A DNA stretch of 64,000 nucleotides. It comes from an uncultured Bacteroidales bacterium (GTDB lineage Bacteria; Bacteroidota; Bacteroidia; Bacteroidales; Muribaculaceae). A program made the translations under genes and the position numbers. Below are positions 1 to 8,938 of the stretch, piece by piece. The notes under the pieces are model-generated. The model saw only the letters and a list, made by a program, of their open reading frames with translations. It was not told the DNA's origin and searched no databases. How positions within the stretch are numbered: position 1 is the first letter of the stretch; each line of letters starts with the position of its first letter. The stretch lies in NCBI GenBank assembly GCA_900544535.1, contig UQVH01000005.1, forward strand, positions 1 to 64,000, given 5' to 3'.

Positions 1-56
1 TGTTAAGCCTGTCGCTAGCGTTCATCCTGAGCCAGGATCAAACTCTTCGTTGTTGT
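1..56 (-). rRNA. 16S ribosomal RNA, 5' end only (partial)
   Basis: The reverse complement holds the universal 16S start (AAGAGTTTGATCCTGGCTCA) followed by the Bacteroidetes-type GATGAACGCTAGCGACAGGC. The gene runs off the left edge of the window, so only about the first 56 nt are present. The mature 5' end is placed near position 54-57 by comparison with other bacterial 16S genes and could be off by a few bases. Positions 57-328 are the T-rich pre-16S leader, in which I see no gene. Confidence 0.97.
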
Positions 57-328
57 CTATATTTCTTTTTCTTTCTTTTCTTATTTTTGATAAGAGCAAG
101 TGAAAAGCCAAATACAGACCGTTTGTTCTGTTCTTTTTGTTTGCTTTCACAGAAACCGCTTGCGGTTCCCTGACTTTATATCGGTCTAAACGCCGGATTT
201 TGGAAATTGACAGAGATCGCTTCTCTCGTATGAGAGATTTGACTCTTGTACTACTTCGTTATGTTGCAAATATTTCAATGTTCTCTTTCTGCTTTCTCGA
301 TCGCCGTGGCGGTCAGCGGAAAACTTTG

Positions 329-360
329 CAAAGGTACAACCTTTATTTGAATCTCGCAAA
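329..360 (-). promoter_or_regulatory. rRNA operon promoter, proximal (P1)
   Basis: On the minus strand a -33 TTTG (357-360) and a -7 TACCTTTG (329-336) are separated by exactly 20 nt, matching the Bacteroidetes sigma-ABfr consensus TTTG / TAnnTTTG. It points towards the 16S gene, about 270 nt upstream of it. Confidence 0.8.
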
Positions 361-475
361 TTTTTCTGAGAGTTTTAACTTCTCTTAAGATTTGAGCGGC
401 GAACCACTCTGCTTCCTCAGTCGTTTCATCTCTCATCCCCTTACCGCCGTAAGGCCTGCTTCTCAAAAGCGAGTG

Positions 476-507
476 CAAAGGTAGACATTTCCCCAATCCC
501 CTCCAAA
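476..507 (-). promoter_or_regulatory. rRNA operon promoter, distal (P2)
   Basis: A second minus-strand promoter with the same boxes: -33 TTTG at 504-507, 20 nt spacer, -7 TACCTTTG at 476-483. It lies 147 bp upstream of the proximal promoter. Tandem promoters are usual for rRNA operons. Confidence 0.78.
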
Positions 508-585
508 TATTTCATGGTATTTTAACTATATTTTAACAGTCGAGAGCATTCCGAGAGCATTCTACCTTATATTATAATAACTGAC

Positions 586-616
586 TTGGAAAATAGGACA
601 AAAATTCGTACCTTTG
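586..616 (+). promoter_or_regulatory. glmS promoter
   Basis: A -7 box TACCTTTG (609-616) is preceded after 20 nt by a TTGG element at 586-589. It predicts a start near 623 and so a leader of about 200 nt before glmS. That leader (617-830) contains a small TCCC/GGGA hairpin near 641 but no recognisable riboswitch or glmS ribozyme and no gene. Confidence 0.6.
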
Positions 617-830
617 CACTATATTTGAGTAGTATCCCTGTTCGGGAACATGCATTCCATCCGGGGCAATCGCCCTACCATGATTCGCTGTGCATGACAA
701 ACGAGCGAATTTCTGCGCTCAAATTTTAATCTCAAACATCGTAAATTAAATTTCTTAATCAGTCGGATCACGTCACCGATCCCAAAGACGCATCTGACAA
801 ATGACACTAAAACACCACTTTTGAAAATTT

Positions 831-2678
831 ATGTGCGGAATTGTTGGCTATATCGGTTCAAACCGAGCTTATGACATCCTCATTCAAGGTCTCAAGCGCC
901 TTGAATACCGTGGTTATGACAGTGCCGGAGTGGCACTGGTCGATTGCGACGGCAAACTCAAAATCCATAAATCACAAGGCAAGGTATCAAATCTTGAAAA
1001 CATAGCTTCCGGCAGCAATGTCGAAGGGCATCTCGGCATCGCCCACACCCGCTGGGCCACCCACGGCGAGCCCAACGACATCAATGCCCACCCCCACGTA
1101 TCTCAGAGCGGCATGATCGCGCTTGTCCACAACGGGACAATCGAGAACTATGCGGTGCTCAAAAAGGTATTGATGGAGCATGGATATGAGTTCAAAAGCG
1201 AGACCGACACCGAAGTGCTCGTCCAGCTGATAGAATATATCAAACTCACCTCTTCATGTTCTCTGCTCGACGCCGTGCGCGAGGCACTCCTCCAGGTCGA
1301 AGGAGCCTACGCCATCGCCGTTGTGGAACAGGGCGATCCCGACACACTCATCGTTGCCCGCAAGAGCTCACCCTTAGTAATCGGCGTCGGCGAGGACGAG
1401 ACATTCATCGCCTCTGACGCAACCCCGATCGTAGGTTATACCGATAAGGTGATCTATCTTAAAGACAACGAAATCGGCGTAATCCGTCGTGGAGAGCCTG
1501 TGCAGGTGCTCTCGCTCTTCAACAACGAGCCTTCGGCAATCAACATCCAGAAACTGAAACTCTCGCTGGCACAGCTGGAAAAAGGCGGCTACGATACTTT
1601 CATGCTGAAAGAAATCTTCGAGCAGCCCTCAACCTTGCGCGACTGTCTGCGCGGCCGTATCGTCGACAATTGCCACCGCGTCACACTTTCGGGCGTAGAC
1701 CTCAATCAGGAGCGCTTCAAAAATGCCGAACGCATCACGCTCGTGGCTTGCGGTACTTCCTGGCATGCGGCACTCATCGGGAAGCGACTGATCCAGGACT
1801 TCTGCAAAATGCCCGTCGAAGTGGAATATGCGTCGGAGTTCCGCTACGGCAACCCTGTGCTCAATGAAAAGGATATTGTCATCTCCATAAGCCAGTCAGG
1901 AGAGACCGCCGATACACTGGCCGCCATCGAGCTTGCCAAACAAAAGGGCGCATTCGTCTACGGCATCTGCAATGTGGTCGGCGCATCCATCCCCCGCACG
2001 ACCGATTCCGGCACTTATATACATGTAGGTCCTGAAATCGGCGTAGCGTCCACAAAGGCTTTCACCGGGCAGGTGACTGTGCTCACCCTGCTTGCTCTTT
2101 CCGTCGGTCAGCTCCGCGGCGCAATCGACGACGCGACTCTCCACGAAGTTCTCACGGCTCTCAACCGCATACCCGAAACCATCGAAGAGGCTCTGAAAGT
2201 AGACGCTGAAGTAAAGAAACTCTCACGCATCTTCTCCTATGCCCACAACTTCCTCTATCTGGGACGCGGCTATAACTACCCCACTGCCCTTGAAGGCGCC
2301 CTGAAACTCAAGGAAATCTCTTATATCCATGCCGAGGGCTATCCCGCAGCAGAGATGAAACACGGACCTATCGCTCTGATCGACCACGACATGCCGAGTG
2401 TGATCATCGCGCCGAGCGACTCACTCTACGATAAGATCATATCAAATGTCCAGCAGGTCAAGTCGCGTGGAGGCGCTGTTGTGGCAATCGTCTCAAAGGG
2501 CAACAAGGCCATGAACGACATTGCCGACTTCTGCATCGAGATTCCGGAAGTGCCCGAATGCCTCACCCCACTTGTGGCTTCGATACCCTTGCAGCTTCTG
2601 GCATACTACATCGCCGTCAACAAGGGCAAGGATGTGGATCAGCCCCGAAATCTGGCCAAATCAGTGACTGTGGAGTAA
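831..2678 (+). CDS. glmS: Glutamine--fructose-6-phosphate aminotransferase (isomerizing)
   Basis: This enzyme makes glucosamine 6-phosphate from fructose 6-phosphate and glutamine, the first committed step towards UDP-GlcNAc for peptidoglycan and LPS. The protein (615 aa, normal for the family) starts MCGIVGYIG, so Cys2 becomes the N-terminal nucleophile of the class II glutamine amidotransferase domain (about residues 1-220). Two SIS sugar-isomerase domains follow, with the phosphate-binding SQSGET motif near residue 355 and the family-typical end LAKSVTVE. It is monocistronic: its own promoter lies 215 bp upstream and a strong terminator follows. Host housekeeping gene. Confidence 0.98.
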   Translation: MCGIVGYIGSNRAYDILIQGLKRLEYRGYDSAGVALVDCDGKLKIHKSQGKVSNLENIASGSNVEGHLGIAHTRWATHGEPNDINAHPHVSQSGMIALVHNGTIENYAVLKKVLMEHGYEFKSETDTEVLVQLIEYIKLTSSCSLLDAVREALLQVEGAYAIAVVEQGDPDTLIVARKSSPLVIGVGEDETFIASDATPIVGYTDKVIYLKDNEIGVIRRGEPVQVLSLFNNEPSAINIQKLKLSLAQLEKGGYDTFMLKEIFEQPSTLRDCLRGRIVDNCHRVTLSGVDLNQERFKNAERITLVACGTSWHAALIGKRLIQDFCKMPVEVEYASEFRYGNPVLNEKDIVISISQSGETADTLAAIELAKQKGAFVYGICNVVGASIPRTTDSGTYIHVGPEIGVASTKAFTGQVTVLTLLALSVGQLRGAIDDATLHEVLTALNRIPETIEEALKVDAEVKKLSRIFSYAHNFLYLGRGYNYPTALEGALKLKEISYIHAEGYPAAEMKHGPIALIDHDMPSVIIAPSDSLYDKIISNVQQVKSRGGAVVAIVSKGNKAMNDIADFCIEIPEVPECLTPLVASIPLQLLAYYIAVNKGKDVDQPRNLAKSVTVE

Positions 2679-2727
2679 AACTTACGGACAACCGTCCCGC
2701 TCCACCATCCTCCACCTTATTATATAT

Positions 2728-2774
2728 AAAAGTTTCTGTCGGCATCCTTGCGGAATGCCGACAGAAACTTTTTT
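2728..2774 (+). terminator. Rho-independent terminator after glmS
   Basis: A perfect 18-bp stem (arms 2728-2745 and 2755-2772, arm AAAAGTTTCTGTCGGCAT) with a 9-nt loop runs into a T tract. It lies 50 nt after the glmS stop. Confidence 0.9.
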
Positions 2775-2858
2775 ATACCACGACCCAACCTTTCAGCCTG
2801 CACGGAGGTTTATATATAGAACAACCCGATTATCAACTTATACAAAAAACATACATCT

Positions 2859-3443
2859 ATGGCTACTAAAAGTATCAGGGGCACGGAAACCGAGAAAAAT
2901 CTCGTGATTGCCTATATGGCTGAATCTTCAGCCTACACCCGCTATACGTATTATGCACAGCAGGCTGATAAGGAAAACTATTTTCCGATCGGCCAGATTT
3001 TCCGCGAAACAGCCGACAATGAGCTTCACCACAGCAAGGTGTTCTTCAAATTCCTCGAAGGAGGATCGCTCGATGTCACTCTCGGTGTTGATGCAGGCGT
3101 GATCGCCGACACTGCGGCCAATCTTGAAACAGCAGCTAAAGAAGAGATGGCAGAAGGTGTGGAACTCTACACCAATGCCGCCGCCATAGCCGAGAAAGAA
3201 GGATTTTCCGAAATCGCCGAGCGTTTCCGCTCGATCGCAGAGGTCGAACAGCGCCACCACGACCGTTTCATGGCTTATCTGAAACAGGTCAAGGAAGGTA
3301 CAGTCTGGAAACGCGACCATGACATCAAATGGCAGTGTCTGGTATGCGGATATGTATTCGAAGGGAAAGAACCGCCGAAAGTATGTCCCGCCTGCAACCA
3401 TCCTTATCAGCACTACATTGCTCTTGATATGGATGAACTCTGA
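2859..3443 (+). CDS. rbr: Rubrerythrin (peroxide-scavenging diiron protein)
   Basis: Rubrerythrin reduces hydrogen peroxide in the cytoplasm of anaerobes. The 194-aa protein has an N-terminal ferritin-like four-helix domain with the E..H diiron ligands (ETADNELHH near residue 50, EVEQRHH near 128). A C-terminal rubredoxin-like domain carries two Cys pairs (CLVCG and CPAC) that bind an Fe(SCys)4 centre. Length and domain order are normal. The first bases of its TGA stop codon coincide with the proposed left end of the prophage, so its original downstream region, including its terminator, is now displaced to the far side of the prophage. Confidence 0.95.
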   Translation: MATKSIRGTETEKNLVIAYMAESSAYTRYTYYAQQADKENYFPIGQIFRETADNELHHSKVFFKFLEGGSLDVTLGVDAGVIADTAANLETAAKEEMAEGVELYTNAAAIAEKEGFSEIAERFRSIAEVEQRHHDRFMAYLKQVKEGTVWKRDHDIKWQCLVCGYVFEGKEPPKVCPACNHPYQHYIALDMDEL

Positions 3444-3567
3444 AAAACTATGGGCATGAAAACGAAGCGAGCAACGGTGTGAATGTCGGTCGGCTGTGAA
3501 ATGTGTTGATGTTCAGTGTGTTTTGGCGGTTTGGGAGTGGTTGGTCGGGAAAAAACGAAACGTGCAA
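3441..3567 (+). repeat. Prophage left end with transposase-binding sites L1 and L2
   Basis: L1 (3459-3474, AAAACGAAGCGAGCAA) and L2 (3552-3567, AAAACGAAACGTGCAA) are near copies of the two right-end sites and lie 93 bp apart, resembling the wide L1-L2 spacing of phage Mu. A TG dinucleotide lies 22 bp outside the L1 core, the same distance as at the right end. From 3568 to 4210 I see no convincing gene: the stretch is rich in CTTTAAT/GTTTAAC repeats, and its short open frames lack coding character. Confidence 0.75.
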
Positions 3568-4210
3568 AAACTTGAATTTGCTTTAATCTGGGTTGAATTT
3601 TTGAGCCTGTCCGTTTAATCGTTGTTTAACGGGGCTTTAATCGGGCTTTAATTGGCTTTAATAATGTGCGGCTGCATGGCTGGTTTTCGCCGGCTGTGTG
3701 GCCGCTTTCGTTGTGCGACTGTTAGATTGGTCAGAGTGGGGCAGAGGGTGCGAAATTCAGGCGTTTACGGCGTTTGTGGGGCATTGTGCCGGTGGGTTGG
3801 CAGGGTAGGGGAGCGGCGAGAACTGCGCGCCCATGCGCACGAGTGATCCGGCGGACGGCTCAGGCGTTAAATCGGCTGTTAAATGGCGGTCGCTGCGCCC
3901 TGCTTCGGGAGGGTCAAACCGAGGGTGGGGGAGTGGTGAAAACCGTGCGCATTTCGTCTAAAAAATGGGGTTGGATAGTCAGTTGGATAGTCATTTGGGT
4001 GGTCATTGGCGCATAGGTATAGACCCCCCATACGGACAAAATGACCGCCGAAAACGGCGATTTTGAAGCGATAAACACCCCTTTAATACCAAAATAGGCC
4101 CCTTTAAAAACGCTGTTGAAATATGTTTAAGTTACTGATAATGTGCGTTAAATGCGTTTAATGGCTCAAAAAACACGCTGAAAAACAGGAATCTCCCCTA
4201 TTTAGACCCC

Positions 4211-4759
4211 TTATAGGGGGTGTATGGAGGTCGAGCCAGATAGACGCGCAAGTTCGCCATGAATGCAATCAATGTATTTTTGTCGCTCATCAGAATACAG
4301 ACGGTCAACAATAATGTCAGCAAGTTCGTGGGCTTGCGTTACACGTCGCTGCCTTGCGTTTGAGGTTTTAAGAGTTTTAATTTCAGTTTCCAGTTTATTG
4401 CAGGAGCGTAGAAAAAATGCTGTGGCCGCCTCATCTTTGAACTTTGTTGAGGTAGCAATTTGCGGCTGATTGAGAATTTGTCGAATGGTTGGGGAAATGG
4501 GTCTATTATATTTATTGGAATATGCCTGTAACGCCATATCTGCACTTTTGCTTTTGTCCGCATTAGCCGGGAGCGTCGAGGCAAGTTGACTGAGTAAATC
4601 AAGGCGCTGGGTAAAGATGTCAAGATTTACAGTAGTGTCAATGATATGAAAAGACTCCAGCATTTGAAACATCATGCCGGTGGCTCTTTTGTTTGCGGGG
4701 TTTGGCGTAAACTTCCACACGAGAGCAACAGCAACTAATATAACAATAACCGTAAGCAT
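4211..4759 (-). CDS. Membrane-anchored protein of unknown function, next to the repressor
   Basis: I do not recognise this 182-aa protein. It begins with one hydrophobic segment (about residues 1-15, MLTVIVILVAVALVW), and the rest is soluble and largely helical, with a basic region near residues 130-145. It lies directly downstream of the repressor gene on the same strand, so it is probably transcribed from the lysogenic promoter. That position in temperate phages often holds superinfection-exclusion or conversion genes, which is inference only. Its base composition is more A/T-rich than the phage structural genes. A small CCCC/GGGG hairpin overlaps its 3' end (about 4206-4220). Confidence 0.6.
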   Translation of the reverse strand: MLTVIVILVAVALVWKFTPNPANKRATGMMFQMLESFHIIDTTVNLDIFTQRLDLLSQLASTLPANADKSKSADMALQAYSNKYNRPISPTIRQILNQPQIATSTKFKDEAATAFFLRSCNKLETEIKTLKTSNARQRRVTQAHELADIIVDRLYSDERQKYIDCIHGELARLSGSTSIHPL

Positions 4760-4807
4760 ATCAATTTAGCGGGCAAGAACTTATTTTATATTTTTTACAA
4801 AAGTACA

Positions 4808-5215
4808 TCAGGGAGCAACTTCGACCGGAGCCTGGGCATGGTGGTGCGTAGTCTCGTTTTTTCCGGCCTGTGCGTTTTTAAGTTTTTCCCTGAGTTCTCC
4901 CAGTTCTTCGGCTTGTTGGCGGATTATCTGATCCTTTTCCTTAATCATGTCGAGGAGGTATGTTGGTGCCGATGTTGGTTGCTTTTCTGGGTGCTCCGGG
5001 TCAGGAAGCAACATCTCCCCTACTCCACGCAATAGCCAAAGTGGGGAAATGTCGGGGTATATTGTTAGGATATTTTCTAATTTATCTGTACCTATGGCAC
5101 CGCCTTTTTTCAGGGATTTGCCAAAAGAGGCATTAGCCATTCCGATGCTTCGCTCAAAGGCAGCCACCGTTATGCCCTTATAATCCATGTACTGTTTAAG
5201 TCGCTCTAATATCAT
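4808..5215 (-). CDS. Phage repressor, XRE-type helix-turn-helix with C-terminal coiled coil
   Basis: This is the probable lysogeny repressor (135 aa). Residues 1-70 form a helix-turn-helix domain of the kind common in Bacteroidales repressors (LKQYMDYKGITVAAFERSIG, then NASFGKSLKKGG as recognition region, then PLWLLRGVGEML). Residues 85-120 are a coiled coil (DQIIRQQAEELGELREKLKN) suited to oligomerisation, and the tail is His/Pro-rich. There is no peptidase domain, so induction would not be by LexA-like self-cleavage. It is divergent from the early operon, and two palindromic operator candidates lie between them. The assignment rests on the fold and position. Confidence 0.8.
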   Translation of the reverse strand: MILERLKQYMDYKGITVAAFERSIGMANASFGKSLKKGGAIGTDKLENILTIYPDISPLWLLRGVGEMLLPDPEHPEKQPTSAPTYLLDMIKEKDQIIRQQAEELGELREKLKNAQAGKNETTHHHAQAPVEVAP

Positions 5216-5243
5216 TCTGTTTCAGACTGTTTTAATAATCCAT

Positions 5244-5287
5244 TAGAAAAAATCCTACCCAAAATTTTGGTATTAGGAAATTTCCTA
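5244..5287. promoter_or_regulatory. Two repressor operator candidates in the lysis/lysogeny switch
   Basis: A perfect 14-bp palindrome TAGGAAATTTCCTA (5274-5287) sits between the -33 and -7 boxes of the early promoter. An imperfect copy TAGAAAAAATCCTA (5244-5257) lies exactly 30 bp away, about three helical turns. The spacing and symmetry fit dimers of the adjacent repressor binding the same DNA face. Binding itself is inferred. Confidence 0.6.
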
Positions 5288-5296
5288 CTATCTTTG
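5266..5296 (+). promoter_or_regulatory. Early operon promoter
   Basis: A -33 TTTG (5266-5269), a 19-nt spacer and a -7 TATCTTTG (5289-5296) match the Bacteroidetes consensus. The predicted start near 5303 would serve the plus-strand early operon from 5397. The spacer is occupied by the palindromic operator. Confidence 0.7.
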
Positions 5297-5396
5297 CAGC
5301 GTGTTACCGAGGTTACAGCCGCCAAAGATACAAAAAAATGCCGAGGCGGACAAAGGGAACACGAATTAAAACAGTTTGAACCCAATGTAAAAGGAT

Positions 5397-5783
5397 ATGA
5401 GAACAACAAGCAGTTACATCAAAGTGAGTAATGAGGCGCGGGCAAAGCTGGCGCGCCTGTTCAAGGTCGAGGAAAAAACGGTATATCTGGCACTGACCTA
5501 CCGCCGAGACTCAGACACGGCCCGAAAAATCCGTTTTACGGCAGTGCATAACTTCGGCGGTGTGCCCATGTGCCACTGCCCGGAGTGCGAAACCATGCAC
5601 AACGTTACGGAGGACGGGCGCGAACTCATGGTGCAGAATTTTAACAACGGCGTGAAACTGGAGATTGACAAGCACACCGGCGCGGCTGTGGTGTATGACC
5701 GCAGGGGCGCAGTTGTTAAGACTCACCAAATAGAAAATTTCTTTGAACTGTCAGTACTACAACTGTTAGCTGAAAGCCTGTAA
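5397..5783 (+). CDS. Early regulatory protein of unknown family
   Basis: First gene of the early operon (128 aa), preceded by a GTAAAAGGAT leader. The N-terminus (VSNEARAKLARLFKVEEKTV, residues 10-29) looks like a small DNA-binding helix-turn-helix. It is followed by a possible zinc-binding CHCPEC motif near residue 60 and a beta-rich C-terminal half. The slot between repressor and transposase is that of ner in phage Mu, but I do not see Ner homology. The stop is only 2 nt before the transposase start, so the two are co-transcribed. Confidence 0.65.
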   Translation: MRTTSSYIKVSNEARAKLARLFKVEEKTVYLALTYRRDSDTARKIRFTAVHNFGGVPMCHCPECETMHNVTEDGRELMVQNFNNGVKLEIDKHTGAAVVYDRRGAVVKTHQIENFFELSVLQLLAESL

Positions 5784-5785
5784 CT

Positions 5786-7834
5786 ATGGAGACAGTAAAC
5801 GGAACAATCTGCATAAGCCACGCCGAACTGACCGGGCGCATAATCACGACCGCCAACCTTAACAATCTGGTGCGCCGTGGTAGAGTGCAGCAGGTCCAAA
5901 AGGGCGGCAACGGGCGGACTGCGCTGTATGCCGTTGACAGTCTGCCGCTGAAATGGCGGACCGAGGTTTACAGGCGTTACCCGGACCTGCAAGAGCAGGC
6001 GGACAGCCGGGAGTTTATAGACACTGTGGAACCTGACGGCGCAGCCTTAAACTTTTACCAGACTTACAAGCTTGCCGACGGGCGGAACCTGCCAGATGAC
6101 AAAGTGCTGGAGTACGCAAGCAACGCGGCGATCATGAACGCTTTCCGGCGTTGCTGGGACGCTCATGTGAGCAAGCGGCAGCGCACCGGCAAAAAGGCAG
6201 TCGCCGGCAAAGAGTTCTGGGCGCGTGCGGCGGCAGCGCTTCCGCGACTTGCCGACCGCTTCCCCCATTCGTTGCCCGGCAGCCCCCGGAGGCTGTCTAT
6301 GAAATTTGCGGAGTATGTGCGCGACAGCTATGTGTGCTTCATATCCGGCAAATTCCTTAACGGCAACGCCGGCAAGGTGCTGACTGATGAACAAACCGGC
6401 TACCTTGCCACCCTGATAAGCAACCCCAACAACGTGCAGGACACGGTGGTGGCGAAAGCCTATAACGTAAAAGCGCGGGCACTGGGCTGGAAAGAGATAA
6501 CGGCGGCAGCCGTGGGAGTATGGCGCGAAAAGCTGCAATTAGAGGCAGCCGCCGGACGCTTAGGAGTTACCAACTTCCGGAACCGCAAGACCATGCAGGT
6601 GAAGCGCAGCCGCCCGACCGCCCCGTTCCTGATGTGTTCGCTTGACGGCTGGACCGTCGAGCTGCTGTACCAGAAAACCAAGACCGACAGCAAAGGGCAC
6701 AACATAACGACCTACACCAACCGCCTTACAATCGTGGTAGTGCTTGACCCGTGCGTCGACTATCCAATGGGCTATGCCGTCGGCGACCATGAGTGCCCGG
6801 AACTGATAAAAGCGGCATTAAGGAACGCCGCGATCCATAGCCGGGAACTGACCGGCGAAATGCTCAGATACAACCAGGTGCAGAGCGACCGCTACGCGAT
6901 TAAGACCATGACCGACCTGTACGCAGTGTTAGGCGACAAAGTAATCCCGGCACAGGCGCACAACGCCAAGTCGAAGCCCGTAGAGCCGTATTTCAAGCAC
7001 TTAAACATGACATACTGCCAGCTGTTCCCGAACTGGTCAGGCTTCGGTGTAACGACCGACCCGATGCGGCAGCCGAACAGCGAGGCGCTGAACAAGAGGC
7101 GCCACAGCTTCCCCGATGAAGCCGGACTCCGGGCCCAGATAGATGAAATTATGCGGCTGGAGCGTGCGCAGAAAATCGGCAAGCTCATGGAGAAGCTGGC
7201 GAAGCTGAAACCGGAACACCGGCTGCCCATGAGCCGGGAAATGTACCTGCTTAACTTCGGCGTAGAAACCGGCTTTAAGAACGTGCTGGAGGGCTGCGGA
7301 CTGCGCCCCACCATTTTAGGCGTTAAGCGTGATTATGACTGCTTCGACCTGACATTCAGGGACCACGCCTCAGAGCGCTGGACGGTCAAGTATGACCCCG
7401 AGGACCTGACGCAAGTGCTGGCAGTGAACGAGGCAGGCACACGCCGCTATATGCTTGAGGAAAAGTATGTGCAGCCAATGGCACTTGCTGACCGCAAGCC
7501 GGGCGACGCAGAACAGCTTCAGAGGGTGCGCGACTTCAACAAAGCGCTGGAGGCAGAGACCGCGCGGCGCATGGGCGACCACTTCGCCGACGCCCGGCGC
7601 GTGATAGAGCGAGCCGCAGAGCTGCCGATACACGGCACCCCGGCGCTGGGCGCGTGTCTGGAAGACCGGCTCATGCTGACGGACAGCCGCGGGCAGCATA
7701 AAGACAACCGCAGCCGCAAAAGACTTGCCGCCGCCGACATCGAAGCCTTAGAGGTGGAAACCGTGGAAATACCTGTAACACGCCAGGGCGATGCGGTGGA
7801 GAGCGTAAGGGTAAATGATTATTCAATTTTTTAA
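5786..7834 (+). CDS. Mu-type DDE transposase A subunit
   Basis: Catalyses phage integration and replicative transposition at the phage ends. The protein (682 aa; MuA is 663) has an N-terminal winged-helix region (SHAELTGRIITTANLNNLVR, near residue 11). An RNase H-like rve core carries a visible DDE triad: D287 in SLDGW, D368 in VQSDR and E400 in KPVEPYF, in the order and context of MuA. The C-terminal region (after about residue 480) is basic and would contact the B subunit. It is translated nearly contiguously with the preceding regulator and is followed 13 nt later by the B gene. Confidence 0.95.
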   Translation: METVNGTICISHAELTGRIITTANLNNLVRRGRVQQVQKGGNGRTALYAVDSLPLKWRTEVYRRYPDLQEQADSREFIDTVEPDGAALNFYQTYKLADGRNLPDDKVLEYASNAAIMNAFRRCWDAHVSKRQRTGKKAVAGKEFWARAAAALPRLADRFPHSLPGSPRRLSMKFAEYVRDSYVCFISGKFLNGNAGKVLTDEQTGYLATLISNPNNVQDTVVAKAYNVKARALGWKEITAAAVGVWREKLQLEAAAGRLGVTNFRNRKTMQVKRSRPTAPFLMCSLDGWTVELLYQKTKTDSKGHNITTYTNRLTIVVVLDPCVDYPMGYAVGDHECPELIKAALRNAAIHSRELTGEMLRYNQVQSDRYAIKTMTDLYAVLGDKVIPAQAHNAKSKPVEPYFKHLNMTYCQLFPNWSGFGVTTDPMRQPNSEALNKRRHSFPDEAGLRAQIDEIMRLERAQKIGKLMEKLAKLKPEHRLPMSREMYLLNFGVETGFKNVLEGCGLRPTILGVKRDYDCFDLTFRDHASERWTVKYDPEDLTQVLAVNEAGTRRYMLEEKYVQPMALADRKPGDAEQLQRVRDFNKALEAETARRMGDHFADARRVIERAAELPIHGTPALGACLEDRLMLTDSRGQHKDNRSRKRLAAADIEALEVETVEIPVTRQGDAVESVRVNDYSIF

Positions 7835-7847
7835 GACGTAAAAGGAC

Positions 7848-8702
7848 ATGACAACAGAACAGAAAAAACAAATTGCCGAACAGCTCCGCGCCTACTGCGG
7901 ACAAAAAGGCAGCCAGAACAAAGCAGCCAACAGCCTTAACGGGGTGAGCAGCGCGACAATCAGCAAAATGCTTTCGGGGCAGTGGGACACCATAGCCGAC
8001 GACATGTGGCGGAGCATAGCCGCCCAGACGGGCACCGCCGAGTCCAACGGGTGGCAGGTGGTCAAGACCCGCGCCTACGATGTAATGACATTCACGCTTG
8101 CCAGCGTACAGGCCGACTCGCTGACCGCCGCAGTTATCGGCGGAGCCGGGAGCGGCAAGACCGAAGCCATAAAGAACTACACGGCAGCCGGGCGCAATGT
8201 CTATCACATGGTCTGCTCCGAGTATTGGAACCGGCGCACGTTCATGGCGAAACTGTTGCAGAACATGGGCGCGACGGTAGCGGGCACCACGGTAAGCGAT
8301 ATGATGGACAATATCGTGGACACGTTGAAGCGTAAGGACTCGCCGCTGATAGTTCTGGACGAGGCCGACAAACTGAGCGACCAGGTGCTTTACTTTTTCA
8401 TTAGCCTGTATAATCAGCTCGAGGACCAGTGCGGCATAATCCTGACCGCGACCAGCAACCTGAAAGCCAGGATTGAAAAAGGGTTGCGCCTGAACCGCAA
8501 GGGGTATGCGGAAATTTACAGCCGCATAGGGCGCAAATTCGTGGAACTGCCCCTGCCCGACAGTGAGGACATAGCCGCCGTGTGCGTGGCTAACGGCGTG
8601 CGCGACACCAAGGCAATAAACAAGATCGTGGACGAGGCAGACGGCGACCTGAGGCGTGTAAAACGCAGCGTGTGGGCCATGCTGAAAGGAGGTGCGAAAT
8701 GA
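7848..8702 (+). CDS. Mu-type transposition target-capture ATPase B
   Basis: ATP-dependent DNA-binding partner of the transposase that captures target DNA and activates strand transfer. The 284-aa protein has an N-terminal helix-turn-helix (GSQNKAANSLNGVSSATISK, residues 20-39). An AAA+ domain follows with Walker A GGAGSGKT (near residue 97), Walker B LIVLDEAD (near residue 168) and sensor motifs further on. The start follows a GTAAAAGGAC leader. The stop overlaps the next start as ATGA, and its last codons encode a strong Shine-Dalgarno sequence for that gene. Confidence 0.93.
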   Translation: MTTEQKKQIAEQLRAYCGQKGSQNKAANSLNGVSSATISKMLSGQWDTIADDMWRSIAAQTGTAESNGWQVVKTRAYDVMTFTLASVQADSLTAAVIGGAGSGKTEAIKNYTAAGRNVYHMVCSEYWNRRTFMAKLLQNMGATVAGTTVSDMMDNIVDTLKRKDSPLIVLDEADKLSDQVLYFFISLYNQLEDQCGIILTATSNLKARIEKGLRLNRKGYAEIYSRIGRKFVELPLPDSEDIAAVCVANGVRDTKAINKIVDEADGDLRRVKRSVWAMLKGGAK

Positions 8703-8938
8703 AATGGATTAACGACCCGGACAGCTACGCAAGCCGTCCCATAATCGCGCTGGAACCGGAGGAAGCAGAGAAAATCGCGCTGCTGCTTAAAAAGACACGA
8801 AACGAGGCCGCAAAAAGATTTGACCATTACTGCGGACTTCATGAGGTCGGCGAAGCCACTGAGCGCCAGCAAACCCTCATGGTAAAATATAGCGATCTTG
8901 TTGATTTTATCGACAATTTTACAGACATGACGAAATGA
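8699..8938 (+). CDS. Small early phage protein, unknown function
   Basis: 79 aa, mostly helical (PEEAEKIALLLKKTRNEAAK), no family recognised. The start at 8699 is chosen because it overlaps the stop of the B gene (ATGA) and lies 4 nt after AAAGGAGGTG (8685-8694). That is a strong Shine-Dalgarno sequence, unusual in Bacteroidales. It overlaps the following gene by ATGA as well, so it is part of a translationally coupled early operon. Confidence 0.65.
   Translation: MKWINDPDSYASRPIIALEPEEAEKIALLLKKTRNEAAKRFDHYCGLHEVGEATERQQTLMVKYSDLVDFIDNFTDMTK

Noticed and set aside
617..830. glmS ribozyme or riboswitch in the 200-nt leader
   Set aside because: No ribozyme core is visible, and the ribozyme is typical of Firmicutes. 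Only a small hairpin is seen.
3652..4016. Two overlapping short open frames near the prophage left end
   Set aside because: Their products are Arg/Trp/Gly-rich with no plausible fold or leader, and the region is full of end sites and repeats.
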